The notes: generated by a model from the sequence alone, not told the origin. A stretch of DNA of 20,534 nt from Pseudomonadota bacterium (GCA_021793875.1 JAJYRX010000003.1:1-20534), one strand, 5' to 3'. Positions 5,932 to 14,209 are shown, counted from the stretch's first letter. A program made the numbers and translations.

Positions 5932-7107
5932 ATGAGCATAAATGCTTCTGCAAGCGGTTCCCCAAATATTACAGATTTTCTGAGTTTGGGATTCAGGCCA
6001 CTATACATAGCAGGATGTCTATGGGCCCTAGTATCTGTTGCAATATGGATTTTCGCTCCTACGATAATTAAGGCCCCATTTGACGGCCTTAGCTGGCATG
6101 CACATGAAATGCTGTGGGCATTTATAGCAACCATAGCCGTTGGCTTTTTATTAACAGCTAGCGCCACCTGGACCAAAATAAACCCTCTAAAAGGTTACCC
6201 TCTTGGATGGCTATGCGTGCTATGGGCAATTGCCCGCGCCGGATACCTAATAGGTGGTAATAGTGCTTTCTGGGTGGCGGCAATTGCAGAAACAGCATTT
6301 TTTGCCATTAGCGGAATTTGTGTTTTAAGGGTAGTACTAAAAAGTAATAACCAACGGAATTACGGCTTGCCACTAATGCTTATTGGCTTGGGTCTATTTA
6401 ACGTAATGTATCTACGGGCAGTAATGTCAGGCAGCTATTTGGAAATAATACGACAGTTTAATTTCGGCATGCTTTGCATGGCTCTTATAGTTTTGCTTAT
6501 AGGCCGCAGGGTAATACCCTTCTTTGCTATGCGTAGGGTTTCTGGGCTAGATATACCAATGCAAGTTAGAAGTGGACACATACAACTGGCTCTAACCATA
6601 TTAGCCATACTTGTCGGACTGGCCGGGCAATATATAGTTATGGCTGTCGCTCTAGCACTAACTGGTGTAATTTGTTTAATACAAGTAGTTCGCTGGAAAC
6701 CCAAGGCTGTGCTGCACAACCCCATGCTATGGATTTTATATCTTGGCTATGCGGCAACCGGTGTTGGCCTGATAATGGCTGCCGCACAGCTATCAGGACT
6801 AACCAGTGGTGCACTTGGACGGGCTGCCGCTCATGTACATATGATAGGTATGGGTGGTTTCTCGGTTCTTATTATCGGCATGGTTACCCGTACAGCTCTT
6901 GGCCACCTTGGACGGCCGCTAGCACTAGATGCGAGCATGCTAGTTAGCTATTACTTTATGATCGCAGCCGTAGTGTTTCGTATAGCAGCGCTATGGCCAG
7001 GAGCCTACTACAAGCCATTTTTAGACGCAGCAGCACTTTCATGGATAGTATGCATGGGCCTGTACTTATGGCGATTCACGCCTATGCTAATACGTCCACG
7101 CTTCTAA
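5932..7107 (+). CDS. nnrS: NnrS family membrane protein
   Basis: NnrS proteins are multi-spanning inner-membrane haem/copper proteins that protect cells against nitrosative stress. The 391-residue product is strongly hydrophobic, with roughly a dozen helices. It shows the family landmarks SLGFRPLYIAG (18-28), SWHAHEM (54-60, candidate ligands H56 and H58), VGFLLTASATWT, GRRVIPFFAMR, and the late AAAHVHMIGMGGFSVLIIGMVTRTALGHLGR. AAGGTG lies about 10 bases before the ATG. It is followed after 16 bases by the NsrR gene, so the two probably form an operon. An NsrR-like operator upstream suggests induction when nitric oxide damages the NsrR iron-sulfur cluster. The biochemical activity of NnrS is not fully defined. 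Confidence 0.93.
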   Translation: MSINASASGSPNITDFLSLGFRPLYIAGCLWALVSVAIWIFAPTIIKAPFDGLSWHAHEMLWAFIATIAVGFLLTASATWTKINPLKGYPLGWLCVLWAIARAGYLIGGNSAFWVAAIAETAFFAISGICVLRVVLKSNNQRNYGLPLMLIGLGLFNVMYLRAVMSGSYLEIIRQFNFGMLCMALIVLLIGRRVIPFFAMRRVSGLDIPMQVRSGHIQLALTILAILVGLAGQYIVMAVALALTGVICLIQVVRWKPKAVLHNPMLWILYLGYAATGVGLIMAAAQLSGLTSGALGRAAAHVHMIGMGGFSVLIIGMVTRTALGHLGRPLALDASMLVSYYFMIAAVVFRIAALWPGAYYKPFLDAAALSWIVCMGLYLWRFTPMLIRPRF

Positions 7108-7123
7108 TGAACACGAGGTCCCC

Positions 7124-7582
7124 ATGCGCTTGACCACCATGACAGATTACGCAATGCGTCTTCTTATGTACCTTGGCAACCATCCAGAGAGACTATGCAC
7201 CATATCGGAAATAACCGAGTTTCATGACATATCACAATCTCATTTAATGAAAGTCACAAATCGCCTTAGTCGCCATGGATGGATTGAAACTATAAGAGGC
7301 AAAAATGGTGGCATGCGACTAGCTCATGAACCAAGCGCTATAAAGCTGGGGGAAGTAATTAGGGATATGGAAAATGATATGGACCTGGTTGAGTGCTTGG
7401 GCGACAACCAGACATGCACCCTTATAGGGAACTGCGCGCTACCTAGAATTTTATCTGAAGCTTTATCACGCTTCATGGACCATTTAAATAAACACAGCTT
7501 GCAAGACCTTATAACCCCCTCTACAGAATCACATATAGAGGGGGAAATTAGAATTAAGGTTGAATCAGTTCGCAGCGAATAG
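7124..7582 (+). CDS. nsrR: NsrR-type Rrf2 family nitric-oxide-sensing repressor
   Basis: This 152-residue Rrf2-family regulator begins MRLTTMTDYAMRLLMYLG, has a winged helix-turn-helix near residues 25-60, and contains RGKNGGMRL (58-66), all as in E. coli NsrR. Three cysteines, C91, C98 and C104, lie where NsrR holds its NO-sensitive iron-sulfur cluster; spacing is C-x6-C-x5-C versus C-x4-C-x5-C in E. coli. The motif distinguishes it from IscR. When the cluster reacts with NO, repression is lifted. GAGGT lies about 7 bases before the ATG. It follows nnrS closely and the operator upstream of nnrS would make it autoregulated. Its last 29 bases overlap the 3' end of serA on the other strand. Confidence 0.92.
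   Translation: MRLTTMTDYAMRLLMYLGNHPERLCTISEITEFHDISQSHLMKVTNRLSRHGWIETIRGKNGGMRLAHEPSAIKLGEVIRDMENDMDLVECLGDNQTCTLIGNCALPRILSEALSRFMDHLNKHSLQDLITPSTESHIEGEIRIKVESVRSE
7515..7544 (-). terminator. Terminator-like hairpin after serA, inside nsrR
   Basis: CCCCCTCTA (7515-7523) and TAGAGGGGG (7536-7544) form a perfect 9-bp stem with a 12-base loop, 9 bases after the serA stop as read on minus. After the stem the minus strand reads TTATAAGG, a poor U-tract, so Rho-independent activity is uncertain. The same bases encode the C-terminal region of NsrR on plus. The stem is strong and clearly placed; its function is inferred. Confidence 0.5.
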
Positions 7583-8759
7583 TAACTTCACTATTTTGTA
7601 GCTCTTGCATGACCTCATCTGGAATTGCTGAATCTACATCTGTCATGGCATAACCTATAGATCCTTTAGTTTGCAGTCGCTGGCTAACTATATTAATACC
7701 ATGCTTAGCCATAAGACTTGAAAGACTGCCCATTGCACCAGGCATATTTTTGTGTATATATAGCATTCTAGCTATGCCATTGATATCGCGATAACGTAGC
7801 TCTGGGAAGTTAACCGAGCCCTTGCTAGCACCAGTTCTAATATAAGAAACAAGCTTATCAGCAACCTCACGCCCAATGTTTTCTTGTGATTCTTGTGTGC
7901 TACCACCAATGTGAGGGGTTAAGATGACATTATGCATACCACGCAAGGGGCTATCTAAAGGTTCATTAACACTTTTTGGTTCTACTGGGAAAACATCAAT
8001 TGCAGCCCCTGATATATGACCGGACTCTAAAGCCTTATGCAATGCGTCTATATCTACAACTGTTCCTCTTGATGCATTAATTAGTATAGAACCGGGTTTC
8101 ATGGCAGCTATTGCATCAGCATTTATTAGGTTGTTAGTTGCTTCACCACCTGGTACATGAAGCGTTACTACATCAGCCTGGGCTAAAAACTTCTTTAGTG
8201 AAGCCGTGGCTTTAGCATTACCAAGTGGCAGCTTTGCTTCTATATCGTGGAAAATAACATGCATGCCGGCTGCTTCAGCCAAAGTACCAACTTGAGAGCC
8301 TATATTTCCATAACCTACAATTCCAAGCGTTTTACCACGCGCCTCGTATGCCCCCTCAGCTGTTTTGTCCCAAAAACCCTGGTGAACCCTAAAGTTTTTC
8401 TCAGGAATGCGGCGCAATAATAATATGGCTTCGGCAAGTACCATTTCAGCAACCGACCTAGTGTTTGAAAAAGGCGCATTAAATACAGGCACACCCATAG
8501 ACAAAGCATGATCAAGGTCTACTTGGTTAGTGCCTATACAGAAACACCCTATAGCCTTTAAGTTTGGCACCTTGTCGAGAACATCAGCTGTAAGCTGAGT
8601 TCGAGACCGTATACCCAACACTTGGGCACCATCAATAGCTTTATGCAGATCATCGCCTGACAAAGCCTCACCATATGTGGTTATATCTGTGTAACCAGCT
8701 GCCTCAAAAACCTCGCGGGCACTAGGATGAATGTTTTCAAAAAGTACAATACGTGTCAT
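7554..8759 (-). CDS. serA: D-3-phosphoglycerate dehydrogenase SerA
   Basis: SerA oxidises 3-phosphoglycerate to 3-phosphohydroxypyruvate with NAD, the first step of serine synthesis. At 401 residues it matches the E. coli-like type (about 410) with a C-terminal ACT domain but no extra intervening domain. Seen are the NAD-binding GYGNIG (149-154) with D172 after the second strand, catalytic R231 in NASRGT, E260 in PVEP, and H283 in LTPHIGGST. An ACT-like end runs from about residue 330. In this family the ACT domain mediates serine feedback. AAGG lies about 7 bases before the ATG. The gene diverges from the MATE exporter gene, and the shared spacer carries CCACAA/TTGTGG repeats. Its 3' end overlaps nsrR. 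Confidence 0.96.
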   Translation of the reverse strand: MTRIVLFENIHPSAREVFEAAGYTDITTYGEALSGDDLHKAIDGAQVLGIRSRTQLTADVLDKVPNLKAIGCFCIGTNQVDLDHALSMGVPVFNAPFSNTRSVAEMVLAEAILLLRRIPEKNFRVHQGFWDKTAEGAYEARGKTLGIVGYGNIGSQVGTLAEAAGMHVIFHDIEAKLPLGNAKATASLKKFLAQADVVTLHVPGGEATNNLINADAIAAMKPGSILINASRGTVVDIDALHKALESGHISGAAIDVFPVEPKSVNEPLDSPLRGMHNVILTPHIGGSTQESQENIGREVADKLVSYIRTGASKGSVNFPELRYRDINGIARMLYIHKNMPGAMGSLSSLMAKHGINIVSQRLQTKGSIGYAMTDVDSAIPDEVMQELQNSEVTIRCELIQP

Positions 8760-8773
8760 GAACCTTTTCCATA

Positions 8774-8787
8774 CCGATGCATATCGG
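8774..8787. repeat. Small palindrome before serA
   Basis: CCGAT (8774-8778) and ATCGG (8783-8787) form a perfect 5-bp inverted repeat around GCAT, 15-28 bases before the serA start. It would lie in the serA leader. It could be an operator half-arrangement, a leader hairpin or chance. Confidence 0.3.
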
Positions 8788-8789
8788 AC

Positions 8790-8848
8790 TTAACCACAAA
8801 GTAAACTATTGTGGCTTAAAAAATTAAAGTATGTTGTGGCATCCACAT
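8790..8848. promoter_or_regulatory. Repeated CCACAA/TTGTGG half-sites in the serA-MATE spacer
   Basis: TTAA-CCACAA (8790-8799) faces TTGTGG-C-TTAA (8809-8819) across 9 bases, an almost perfect inverted repeat with one extra base in the right arm. A second TTGTGG stands at 8834-8839, 25 bases from the first, and forms the palindrome TGTGG-CAT-CCACA (8835-8847). Four copies of one half-site within 60 bp of a divergent spacer look like operators for a dimeric regulator. The regulator is unknown. I could not place convincing -35/-10 boxes. Confidence 0.45.
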
Positions 8849-8898
8849 TGAACATGCGGATTATTACATAACAGCCCTATATTATAGAAAATCAATTG

Positions 8899-10260
8899 AT
8901 GAACAAATCAAGCAGCATAAAAAATAACTCGCTCTTCAACGGGCAAACACTGGGCAATGCACTATACAGTATGACATGGCCCATGCTAATTGGTGTAGTG
9001 GCCTTAATGGGCTACCAGCTCGTTGACAGCATATTTATAAGCATGCTTGGAACCGAGCCACTTGCAGCACTGGGCTTCACTGTAGCTGTTAACCAGCTGC
9101 TTATAGGTGTGCAAATTGGATTGGGAATTGCTACAACCGCACTTATTTCACGCGCTATAGGTGCTAAAAACCAACGTTTAGCACGCAATTTAGGGGGGTT
9201 CATACTTTTAACTGGCAGTGCACTTATGGCTGTTCTGTGCATAATCGCATGGGTGACACGCGACCTAATACTTACAGCTCTGGACGCCCCCGCACTATTA
9301 TGGTCAACCATATCAGGATACTGGGTACCATGGCTAATTAGTGTATGGATGGGAGCTACGCTTTATCTGGCTTACAGCGTAGCAAGGGCCCAAGGTAACA
9401 CCAAGCTTCCCGGAGCCGTAATGCTATTAACTAGCGTTTTAAATACTTTATTTGACCCTATTCTTATTTTTGTTTTTGACTGGGGTCTGCCAGGAGCCGC
9501 ATGGGCAACCAACCTATCTTTTTTCATTGGCAGTTTAATTATGTGGAAACGCATAAAACTGTACCGATGGGTCAAGTACAGTACTAAATCATTACCTGTA
9601 TGGACTGCTTTTAAAGACTTGGGTTTTATTAGTGGACCAGCTATGCTTAGCCAATTAATGCCCGGTATAGCCGCCATGACCGCCACAACCATAGTAGCCG
9701 GATTCGGTGCGTCTGCTGTAGCTAGTTGGGCTCTTGCAAGCCGGCTGGAGTTCTTTTCCATAGTTATAGTGCTTGCACTTACATCATCCATGCCACCAAT
9801 GGTAGGACGATTATTTGGAGCCCGTGAATATGGCAAAATACACCAACTAATATTACTGGCAGTTAAGTTTGTACTTATTCTACAGGCAGTAATAGCAGTT
9901 TTCTGGATATCATTATCGTGGTTGCTACCTGGGTTACTTAGCTCTGACCCAGCCGTTATAAGGTACATGCAAATGTGGTTTATTGTTGTACCCTTAAGCT
10001 TTGGAGCTCTTGGTACTTGCATGATTATGGTTTCCACAACAAACGCATTAGGAATGCCAATAAAAGCTGTAAAAATTTCGGCATTACGGCTGTTTATATG
10101 CTATTTGCCAGCTCTTTGGCTAGGCTCGTTAATAGCTGAAATGAAAGGGCTATTTATAGGTGTGTTAGTTGGCAATATAGCGGCTGGCAGCATTGCCTGG
10201 ATAATGTACAAACAGGCCATGCAAACTGTTGAAAATAAGGCCTTATATAAAGACGTTTAA
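8899..10260 (+). CDS. MATE family efflux transporter
   Basis: This 453-residue inner-membrane protein has the twelve-helix, two-lobe layout of the multi-antimicrobial extrusion family, which exports organic cations and drugs using Na+ or H+ gradients. Typical segments are MTWPMLIGVVALMGYQLVDS, LGTEPLAALGFTVAV, GIATTALISRAIGAKN, VARAQGNTKLPG, and the second-half GFGASAVASWALASRLE. It belongs to the NorM/Vmr-like bacterial group in general appearance; the substrate cannot be predicted. The frame also opens with a TTG at 8896, but the ATG directly after is preferred. No strong ribosome site is seen. Its TAA shares a base with the ATG of the next gene (TAATG), so translation is probably coupled to a LivF-type ATPase, an unexpected partner because MATE pumps do not use ATP. 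Confidence 0.9.
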   Translation: MNKSSSIKNNSLFNGQTLGNALYSMTWPMLIGVVALMGYQLVDSIFISMLGTEPLAALGFTVAVNQLLIGVQIGLGIATTALISRAIGAKNQRLARNLGGFILLTGSALMAVLCIIAWVTRDLILTALDAPALLWSTISGYWVPWLISVWMGATLYLAYSVARAQGNTKLPGAVMLLTSVLNTLFDPILIFVFDWGLPGAAWATNLSFFIGSLIMWKRIKLYRWVKYSTKSLPVWTAFKDLGFISGPAMLSQLMPGIAAMTATTIVAGFGASAVASWALASRLEFFSIVIVLALTSSMPPMVGRLFGAREYGKIHQLILLAVKFVLILQAVIAVFWISLSWLLPGLLSSDPAVIRYMQMWFIVVPLSFGALGTCMIMVSTTNALGMPIKAVKISALRLFICYLPALWLGSLIAEMKGLFIGVLVGNIAAGSIAWIMYKQAMQTVENKALYKDV

Positions 10261-10964
10261 TGAATCTGGTAAGCATTGACAGCCTTAGTGCTGGCTACGG
10301 TAATTCTATAGTTTTGCAAGATGTATCCCTAAACATACAAGCCGGTAGCGCAACGGCTATTCTTGGCCGCAATGGCATGGGTAAAACTACACTAATAAAC
10401 ACCATAATGGGCCTTACAACAGTTCACTCCGGAAATATCTGGCTAGACAAAACCAATATAACCAGTTTGCCGTCATATAAACGAGCCCGTATGGGTATTG
10501 GTTGGGTGCCGCAGGAACGCTGTGTATTTCAGCCATTAACCGTGTTTGAGAACTTAGATGTAGTTAAACGGCCAGGCTACTGGAACTTAAAGCTTGTTTA
10601 CAGATTGTTCCCAAAGTTATTGGAAAGGTCTAACAACTACGGCAATCAATTATCTGGTGGGGAGCAGCAAATGCTAGCAATTGCCAGAGCGTTAATGACC
10701 AACCCAAAAATTCTTCTTATGGATGAGCCGTTAGAAGGGCTGTCTCCTTCTGTTGCTAATATGGTTTTACAAGCTATATGTAGCATGATTAGCGAGTCGG
10801 AAATGGCCATTGTAATAATAGAACAACACCCACATCAGGTTCTTCCAATAACCAATAGAGCAATAATACTTGAAGCCGGACAAGTAGCGTACAACAACCT
10901 CTCTGAAGCTTTGTTGCTTGATCCCAGCACCCAACATAAATTGCTTGGTGCCGGGGAACGGTAA
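10260..10964 (+). CDS. Solitary LivF/UrtE-type ABC transporter ATPase
   Basis: This 234-residue soluble nucleotide-binding protein belongs to the LivF/UrtE group (branched-chain amino acid, amide or urea uptake). Motifs are complete: Walker A GRNGMGKTT (36-44), Q-loop VPQERCVF, signature LSGGEQQ (131-137), Walker B ILLMDEP (151-157) and switch H190. PLTVFENL is characteristic of LivF/UrtE. It starts within the MATE stop codon. No periplasmic binding protein, LivH/LivM permease or LivG partner lies nearby, so it is an orphan here. It may serve a transporter encoded elsewhere or be a relic of a broken operon. Naming it livF would overstate the evidence. It meets ychF tail to tail with a 3-base gap. 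Confidence 0.88.
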   Translation: MNLVSIDSLSAGYGNSIVLQDVSLNIQAGSATAILGRNGMGKTTLINTIMGLTTVHSGNIWLDKTNITSLPSYKRARMGIGWVPQERCVFQPLTVFENLDVVKRPGYWNLKLVYRLFPKLLERSNNYGNQLSGGEQQMLAIARALMTNPKILLMDEPLEGLSPSVANMVLQAICSMISESEMAIVIIEQHPHQVLPITNRAIILEAGQVAYNNLSEALLLDPSTQHKLLGAGER

Positions 10965-10969
10965 TTTTT
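10949..10969 (+). terminator. Weak terminator at the ABC ATPase stop
   Basis: TGCCG (10949-10953) and CGGTA (10959-10963) can form a 5-bp stem, including one G-T pair, around GGGAA. Five T residues follow at 10965-10969. The hairpin spans the stop codon of the ATPase gene. It is short, so this is a modest prediction. Confidence 0.35.
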
Positions 10970-12059
10970 ATACGTTAAATAAAAAGTTCAAGACGTCCCC
11001 ATCTTGCACTATGTAGTCTTTACCCTCCGCTCTCATTTTGCCCGCCTCTTTGGCACCTTGTTCGCCCTTATGAGCAATAAAATCATCGTAGGAAATGGTT
11101 TGCGCTCGTATAAAACCGCGCTCAAAGTCGGTGTGTATAACCCCTGCTGCTTTAGGAGCAGTATCACCAACTTTTATAGTCCATGCCCTAACCTCTTTTA
11201 CACCTGCAGTGAAGTATGTTTGCAGACCAAGCAACTGATATCCAGCACGTATAACTCGATTAAGACCTGGCTCAGACATACCAAGATCAGCAAGGAACTC
11301 AGCTTTATCCTCATCGTCAAGGTCGGCTATTTCAGCTTCAATGGCTGCACAAACCGCAACTACAGGCGCATTCTCTGCTTTAGCATAATTTTCAACAGCA
11401 GTAAGATGGGGGTTATCCTCGAAACCGTCTTCCGTAACATTAGCAACATATAGAGCGGGCTTAGCTGTTATAAAAGCATAAGATTTAATAAGCTCAAGCT
11501 CATCGTCGCTTAATGACATAGAGCGCACAGACTTTCCTTGGTCAAGATGCGCTATAACCTTCTCTAATATAGAAACTAATTTAATCGCTTCCTTGTCACC
11601 AGCTCGAGCTGTCTTTTGATTACGCTGCAATGCTCTTTCTGCAACAGCCAAATCGGCAAGAGCTAGTTCTGTATTTATTATTTCTATATCAGATATAGGA
11701 TCTACACGTCCAGAAACGTGCACCACATTGTCGTCTTCAAAACAACGCACCACATGAACAATTGCGTGAGTTTCACGTATATTGGCTAAAAACTGATTGC
11801 CCAACCCTTCACCCTTAGATGCACCAGCTACTAGACCCGCAATATCCACAAACTCAACCACAGCAGGCAGCACGCGCTCTGGCTTAACTATTTCGGCTAA
11901 AGGCTGTAGCCTTGGATCGGGAACCTCAACTACACCCACATTAGGCTCTATAGTGCAGAACGGATAGTTTTCAGCTGCTATACCAGCCTGGGTTAAGGCA
12001 TTGAATAGGGTCGATTTACCAACGTTGGGCAGGCCAACTATGCCACATTGCAGGGACAT
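10968..12059 (-). CDS. ychF: Ribosome-associated ATPase/GTPase YchF
   Basis: YchF is an Obg-related P-loop protein with altered nucleotide preference (ATP over GTP in studied cases). It binds ribosomes and influences translation and the oxidative-stress response. The 363-residue product has the family length, with P-loop GLPNVGKST (9-17), the switch region [22 protein letters not shown], a helical insertion, and NVTE where GTPases have NKxD. The C-terminal TGS domain includes [33 protein letters not shown] lies about 9 bases before the ATG. It is the last gene of the long minus-strand series, 52 bases after the CPBP gene, next to pth as in many proteobacteria. Confidence 0.97.
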   Translation of the reverse strand: MSLQCGIVGLPNVGKSTLFNALTQAGIAAENYPFCTIEPNVGVVEVPDPRLQPLAEIVKPERVLPAVVEFVDIAGLVAGASKGEGLGNQFLANIRETHAIVHVVRCFEDDNVVHVSGRVDPISDIEIINTELALADLAVAERALQRNQKTARAGDKEAIKLVSILEKVIAHLDQGKSVRSMSLSDDELELIKSYAFITAKPALYVANVTEDGFEDNPHLTAVENYAKAENAPVVAVCAAIEAEIADLDDEDKAEFLADLGMSEPGLNRVIRAGYQLLGLQTYFTAGVKEVRAWTIKVGDTAPKAAGVIHTDFERGFIRAQTISYDDFIAHKGEQGAKEAGKMRAEGKDYIVQDGDVLNFLFNV

Positions 12060-12111
12060 AACAATTCCAGAAAATAATTAGATAAATGATTAAAAAACAA
12101 TAAGCACAGCA

Positions 12112-12888
12112 TTATAAGGCGGCAATATCGGGAACGTAACGCAATATTAGCCAAACCAATAATAATGGACCGCTGTTAAATATTGAGTGCAGCAGAATTG
12201 AAGATCCAATACCATAACGAACTCTCATCCAGCCTAGCACCATACCTGTTAACCATTGCGGTAAAACCAACAAGGGCAATAAGCTAAGCGGCGTACCTGA
12301 CAAATTAAAGTTATGTAAATGAACCGCGGCAAATGCAATACTAAAAACATGAAAAACAATAGCAAAGTGCCGACTATACAAGCGCGCATATGGCCATAAG
12401 ACTGCCTTTAAAGCACGGTTTCCTCTTATAGCTGGCCACCAGCAAACTAGCAATAGTGCAACTAACATAAGCTGCGCAGATACTGTTGGTCCGGAAAACA
12501 TCAGAACCACGGCTAATGGCAACAGCCACAATGCACTGAATATTCGGCGCAGACTGTATCTGAACACCATCTCTTCTATTATTGGTGCCCATATTATGGC
12601 TTGCAGCCATGGTATGGCATGTACGTCCAATCTGTGCTCAGCCCCACCAGCCGTTGCAGCTGATACCGCCAAAGGGCCTAATACCACAATGTTTACCAGC
12701 CATAAAAACAAAGCCCATTTTATTAAAAATGCAGGGCGTAAAGCGGACAACCAATCAGAGGAAATGGATCCGCTAGTATGTCGGTAAGATAATCTTGGAG
12801 CAAGACTTGGCCTTATAACAAAAAATAGAAAGTCTCGTATTTGATCACGAAACAATAGGCCACGATTTGTTGTTGCTAGCTTACGCAT
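12112..12888 (-). CDS. CPBP family intramembrane metalloprotease-like protein
   Basis: The 258-residue membrane protein carries the three CPBP (Rce1/Abi-like) motifs: EExxxR in IIEEMVFR (E105, E106, R110), FxxxH in FAAVH (H190), and HxxxN in LLHSIFN (H234, N238). Several hydrophobic helices surround them. Members act as membrane proteases or in immunity and maturation of peptides; many bacterial ones have no known substrate. I chose ATG 12888, which overlaps the pth stop by 8 bases (ATGCGTAA); a TTG start at 12921 would extend it deeper into pth. The tight overlap suggests translation coupled to pth. It sits between the housekeeping genes pth and ychF, which are adjacent in many other genomes. 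Confidence 0.85.
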   Translation of the reverse strand: MRKLATTNRGLLFRDQIRDFLFFVIRPSLAPRLSYRHTSGSISSDWLSALRPAFLIKWALFLWLVNIVVLGPLAVSAATAGGAEHRLDVHAIPWLQAIIWAPIIEEMVFRYSLRRIFSALWLLPLAVVLMFSGPTVSAQLMLVALLLVCWWPAIRGNRALKAVLWPYARLYSRHFAIVFHVFSIAFAAVHLHNFNLSGTPLSLLPLLVLPQWLTGMVLGWMRVRYGIGSSILLHSIFNSGPLLLVWLILRYVPDIAAL

Positions 12889-13477
12889 TACCAGTATGCA
12901 ACTGGCCAATGGCTTTTTCAAAGTCGCCGTTCAAAAGCATAGGCATTACAGCACGGCAGCGATCAATTACATTTTCTATTTCTGATAGCTCGCTGTTTTT
13001 CGGCGCATTAAGAACGAAGGAAGCTACAGCCTGCTCAAGACCAAAATCACGTGGATGCCCAATTCCAATACGCATGCGCCAGAAGTTAGGACTGCCAAAT
13101 ACTGATTGAATGTCGCGAAGACCATTATGACCAGCGTGACCGCCACCAAATTTCATTTTCACCTGACCGGGCGAAAGGTCAAGCTCATCGTGCAATACTA
13201 GCACCTGTTCTGGTCTGAGTTTATAAAAACGCATTAAAGCGCCCGCGGCTTGACCCGACTTATTCATAAAGGTATCGGGTTTAGCTATAACTATTAGCTC
13301 GCTATTGAAACGCCCATTAGCCACCTGGGCAAAAAATGGCTTGGATGAAGTGAAACTAGCTGATAAATCATCTGCTATATGATCAGCTAGCCAGAACCCC
13401 GCGTTATGGCGGGTTAACTCGTAACGCGCCCCGGGGTTCCCTAGTCCTACAATAAGACGAATAGGCTTATCACCCAT
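12881..13477 (-). CDS. pth: Peptidyl-tRNA hydrolase Pth
   Basis: Pth cleaves peptidyl-tRNA released from stalled ribosomes and recycles tRNA. The 198-residue product is of normal size. It contains [20 protein letters not shown] with N14 and the catalytic H24, TFMNKSG with N72, HDELDLSPG with D97, and [12 protein letters not shown] with N118, all matching the E. coli active site. It follows rplY after 28 bases, a common arrangement that pairs ribosome stress functions. Downstream it overlaps the CPBP gene. Confidence 0.97.
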   Translation of the reverse strand: MGDKPIRLIVGLGNPGARYELTRHNAGFWLADHIADDLSASFTSSKPFFAQVANGRFNSELIVIAKPDTFMNKSGQAAGALMRFYKLRPEQVLVLHDELDLSPGQVKMKFGGGHAGHNGLRDIQSVFGSPNFWRMRIGIGHPRDFGLEQAVASFVLNAPKNSELSEIENVIDRCRAVMPMLLNGDFEKAIGQLHTGNA

Positions 13478-13505
13478 TAAAACAAGTCCAAATAACAGTA
13501 AGTGA

Positions 13506-14153
13506 TTACTCTTCGGACTCTTCGTCGCTTTCGCTATCGGTATCCTCGGACTCTTCGCCTTCGGTCTCGTCTTCTTCGTCTTCAGACTCAGAAGCTATGC
13601 GACGTGCAAGAGCTGCAACAAGGAGAGGATCTTCTTCGGTACCACTGTATTCCACGCCTTCTGGCAAGGAAATTTCAGACAGATAAACATTACCGCCTGC
13701 TTCAAGACCTATTAGATCTACATCAATGGATGTAGGCAGGTCTGCTGGTAAACATGTTATCTGCAGGTCTGTAGTAACGTAAGAAACAATCTGCTGATCA
13801 AGCTTAACAGCAGGGCATTCATCGGCGTTAAGGAAGTTAAACGGTACGCGTGTGGTAATTGGATCGCTGGCACTTACACGCTGAAAGTCAACATGTAGCA
13901 CTTGCTGCTTATATGGATGCCATTGTACGGAACGAAGCAAAACAGATTGCTTTTTACCGTCTAGCATCATATCGAGAATGGATGCGTGAAACTCATCTTT
14001 GCGCAGTGAGTGGAAAATTTCGTTGTGATCGAGCTCAAGGCTAACAGCTTCGCCCTTACCACCATATAAAATGGCTGGAACACGACCTGCGCGGCGAAGG
14101 CGGCGGCTCGCACTCGACCCTTTACTGCTACGCGTTGTGGCGTTGACTTTCAT
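13506..14153 (-). CDS. rplY: 50S ribosomal protein L25 (Ctc/TL5 type) with long acidic tail
   Basis: L25 binds 5S rRNA in the large subunit. The 215-residue product is the long Ctc/TL5 form: an N-terminal L25 domain ([29 protein letters not shown] onwards, about residues 1-95) and a C-terminal TL5-like domain to about residue 186. The last 29 residues are extremely acidic, with 14 Glu and 5 Asp and otherwise mostly Ser and Thr. Such low-complexity tails occur in some Ctc proteins, but this one is conspicuous. GGAG lies 8 bases before the ATG. Two terminators separate it from prs, so it probably has its own promoter in 14154-14195 or depends on read-through. It is followed by pth. Confidence 0.95.
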   Translation of the reverse strand: MKVNATTRSSKGSSASRRLRRAGRVPAILYGGKGEAVSLELDHNEIFHSLRKDEFHASILDMMLDGKKQSVLLRSVQWHPYKQQVLHVDFQRVSASDPITTRVPFNFLNADECPAVKLDQQIVSYVTTDLQITCLPADLPTSIDVDLIGLEAGGNVYLSEISLPEGVEYSGTEEDPLLVAALARRIASESEDEEDETEGEESEDTDSESDEESEE

Positions 14154-14189
14154 GAAAGTACTCCAATAAAAAGGTATATAAACCTAAAT

Positions 14190-14209
14190 AAAAAAGCAGC
14201 ATAAGCTGC
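14190..14209 (-). terminator. Intrinsic terminator between prs and rplY (second of two)
   Basis: GCAGC (14196-14200) and GCTGC (14205-14209) form a perfect 5-bp stem with a 4-base loop. On the minus strand six T residues follow directly (14195-14190). This is a textbook Rho-independent terminator, short but with a strong U-tract, placed after a larger hairpin at 14216-14247. Confidence 0.75.

Noticed and set aside
8776..8782. GATGCAT before serA as a second NsrR site
   Set aside because: Only one half-site matches; the other half does not follow the consensus.
8848..8885. sigma70 promoter TTGAAC with TATATT for the MATE gene
   Set aside because: The spacing is 24-26 bases, too long for a normal promoter.
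9372..10037. Minus-strand open frame of 221 codons inside the MATE gene
   Set aside because: A shadow of a hydrophobic membrane gene; composition is patchy and no family is recognisable.
11004..11453. Plus-strand open frame of 149 codons inside ychF
   Set aside because: Antisense to a conserved ychF region, no ribosome site and no recognisable motif.
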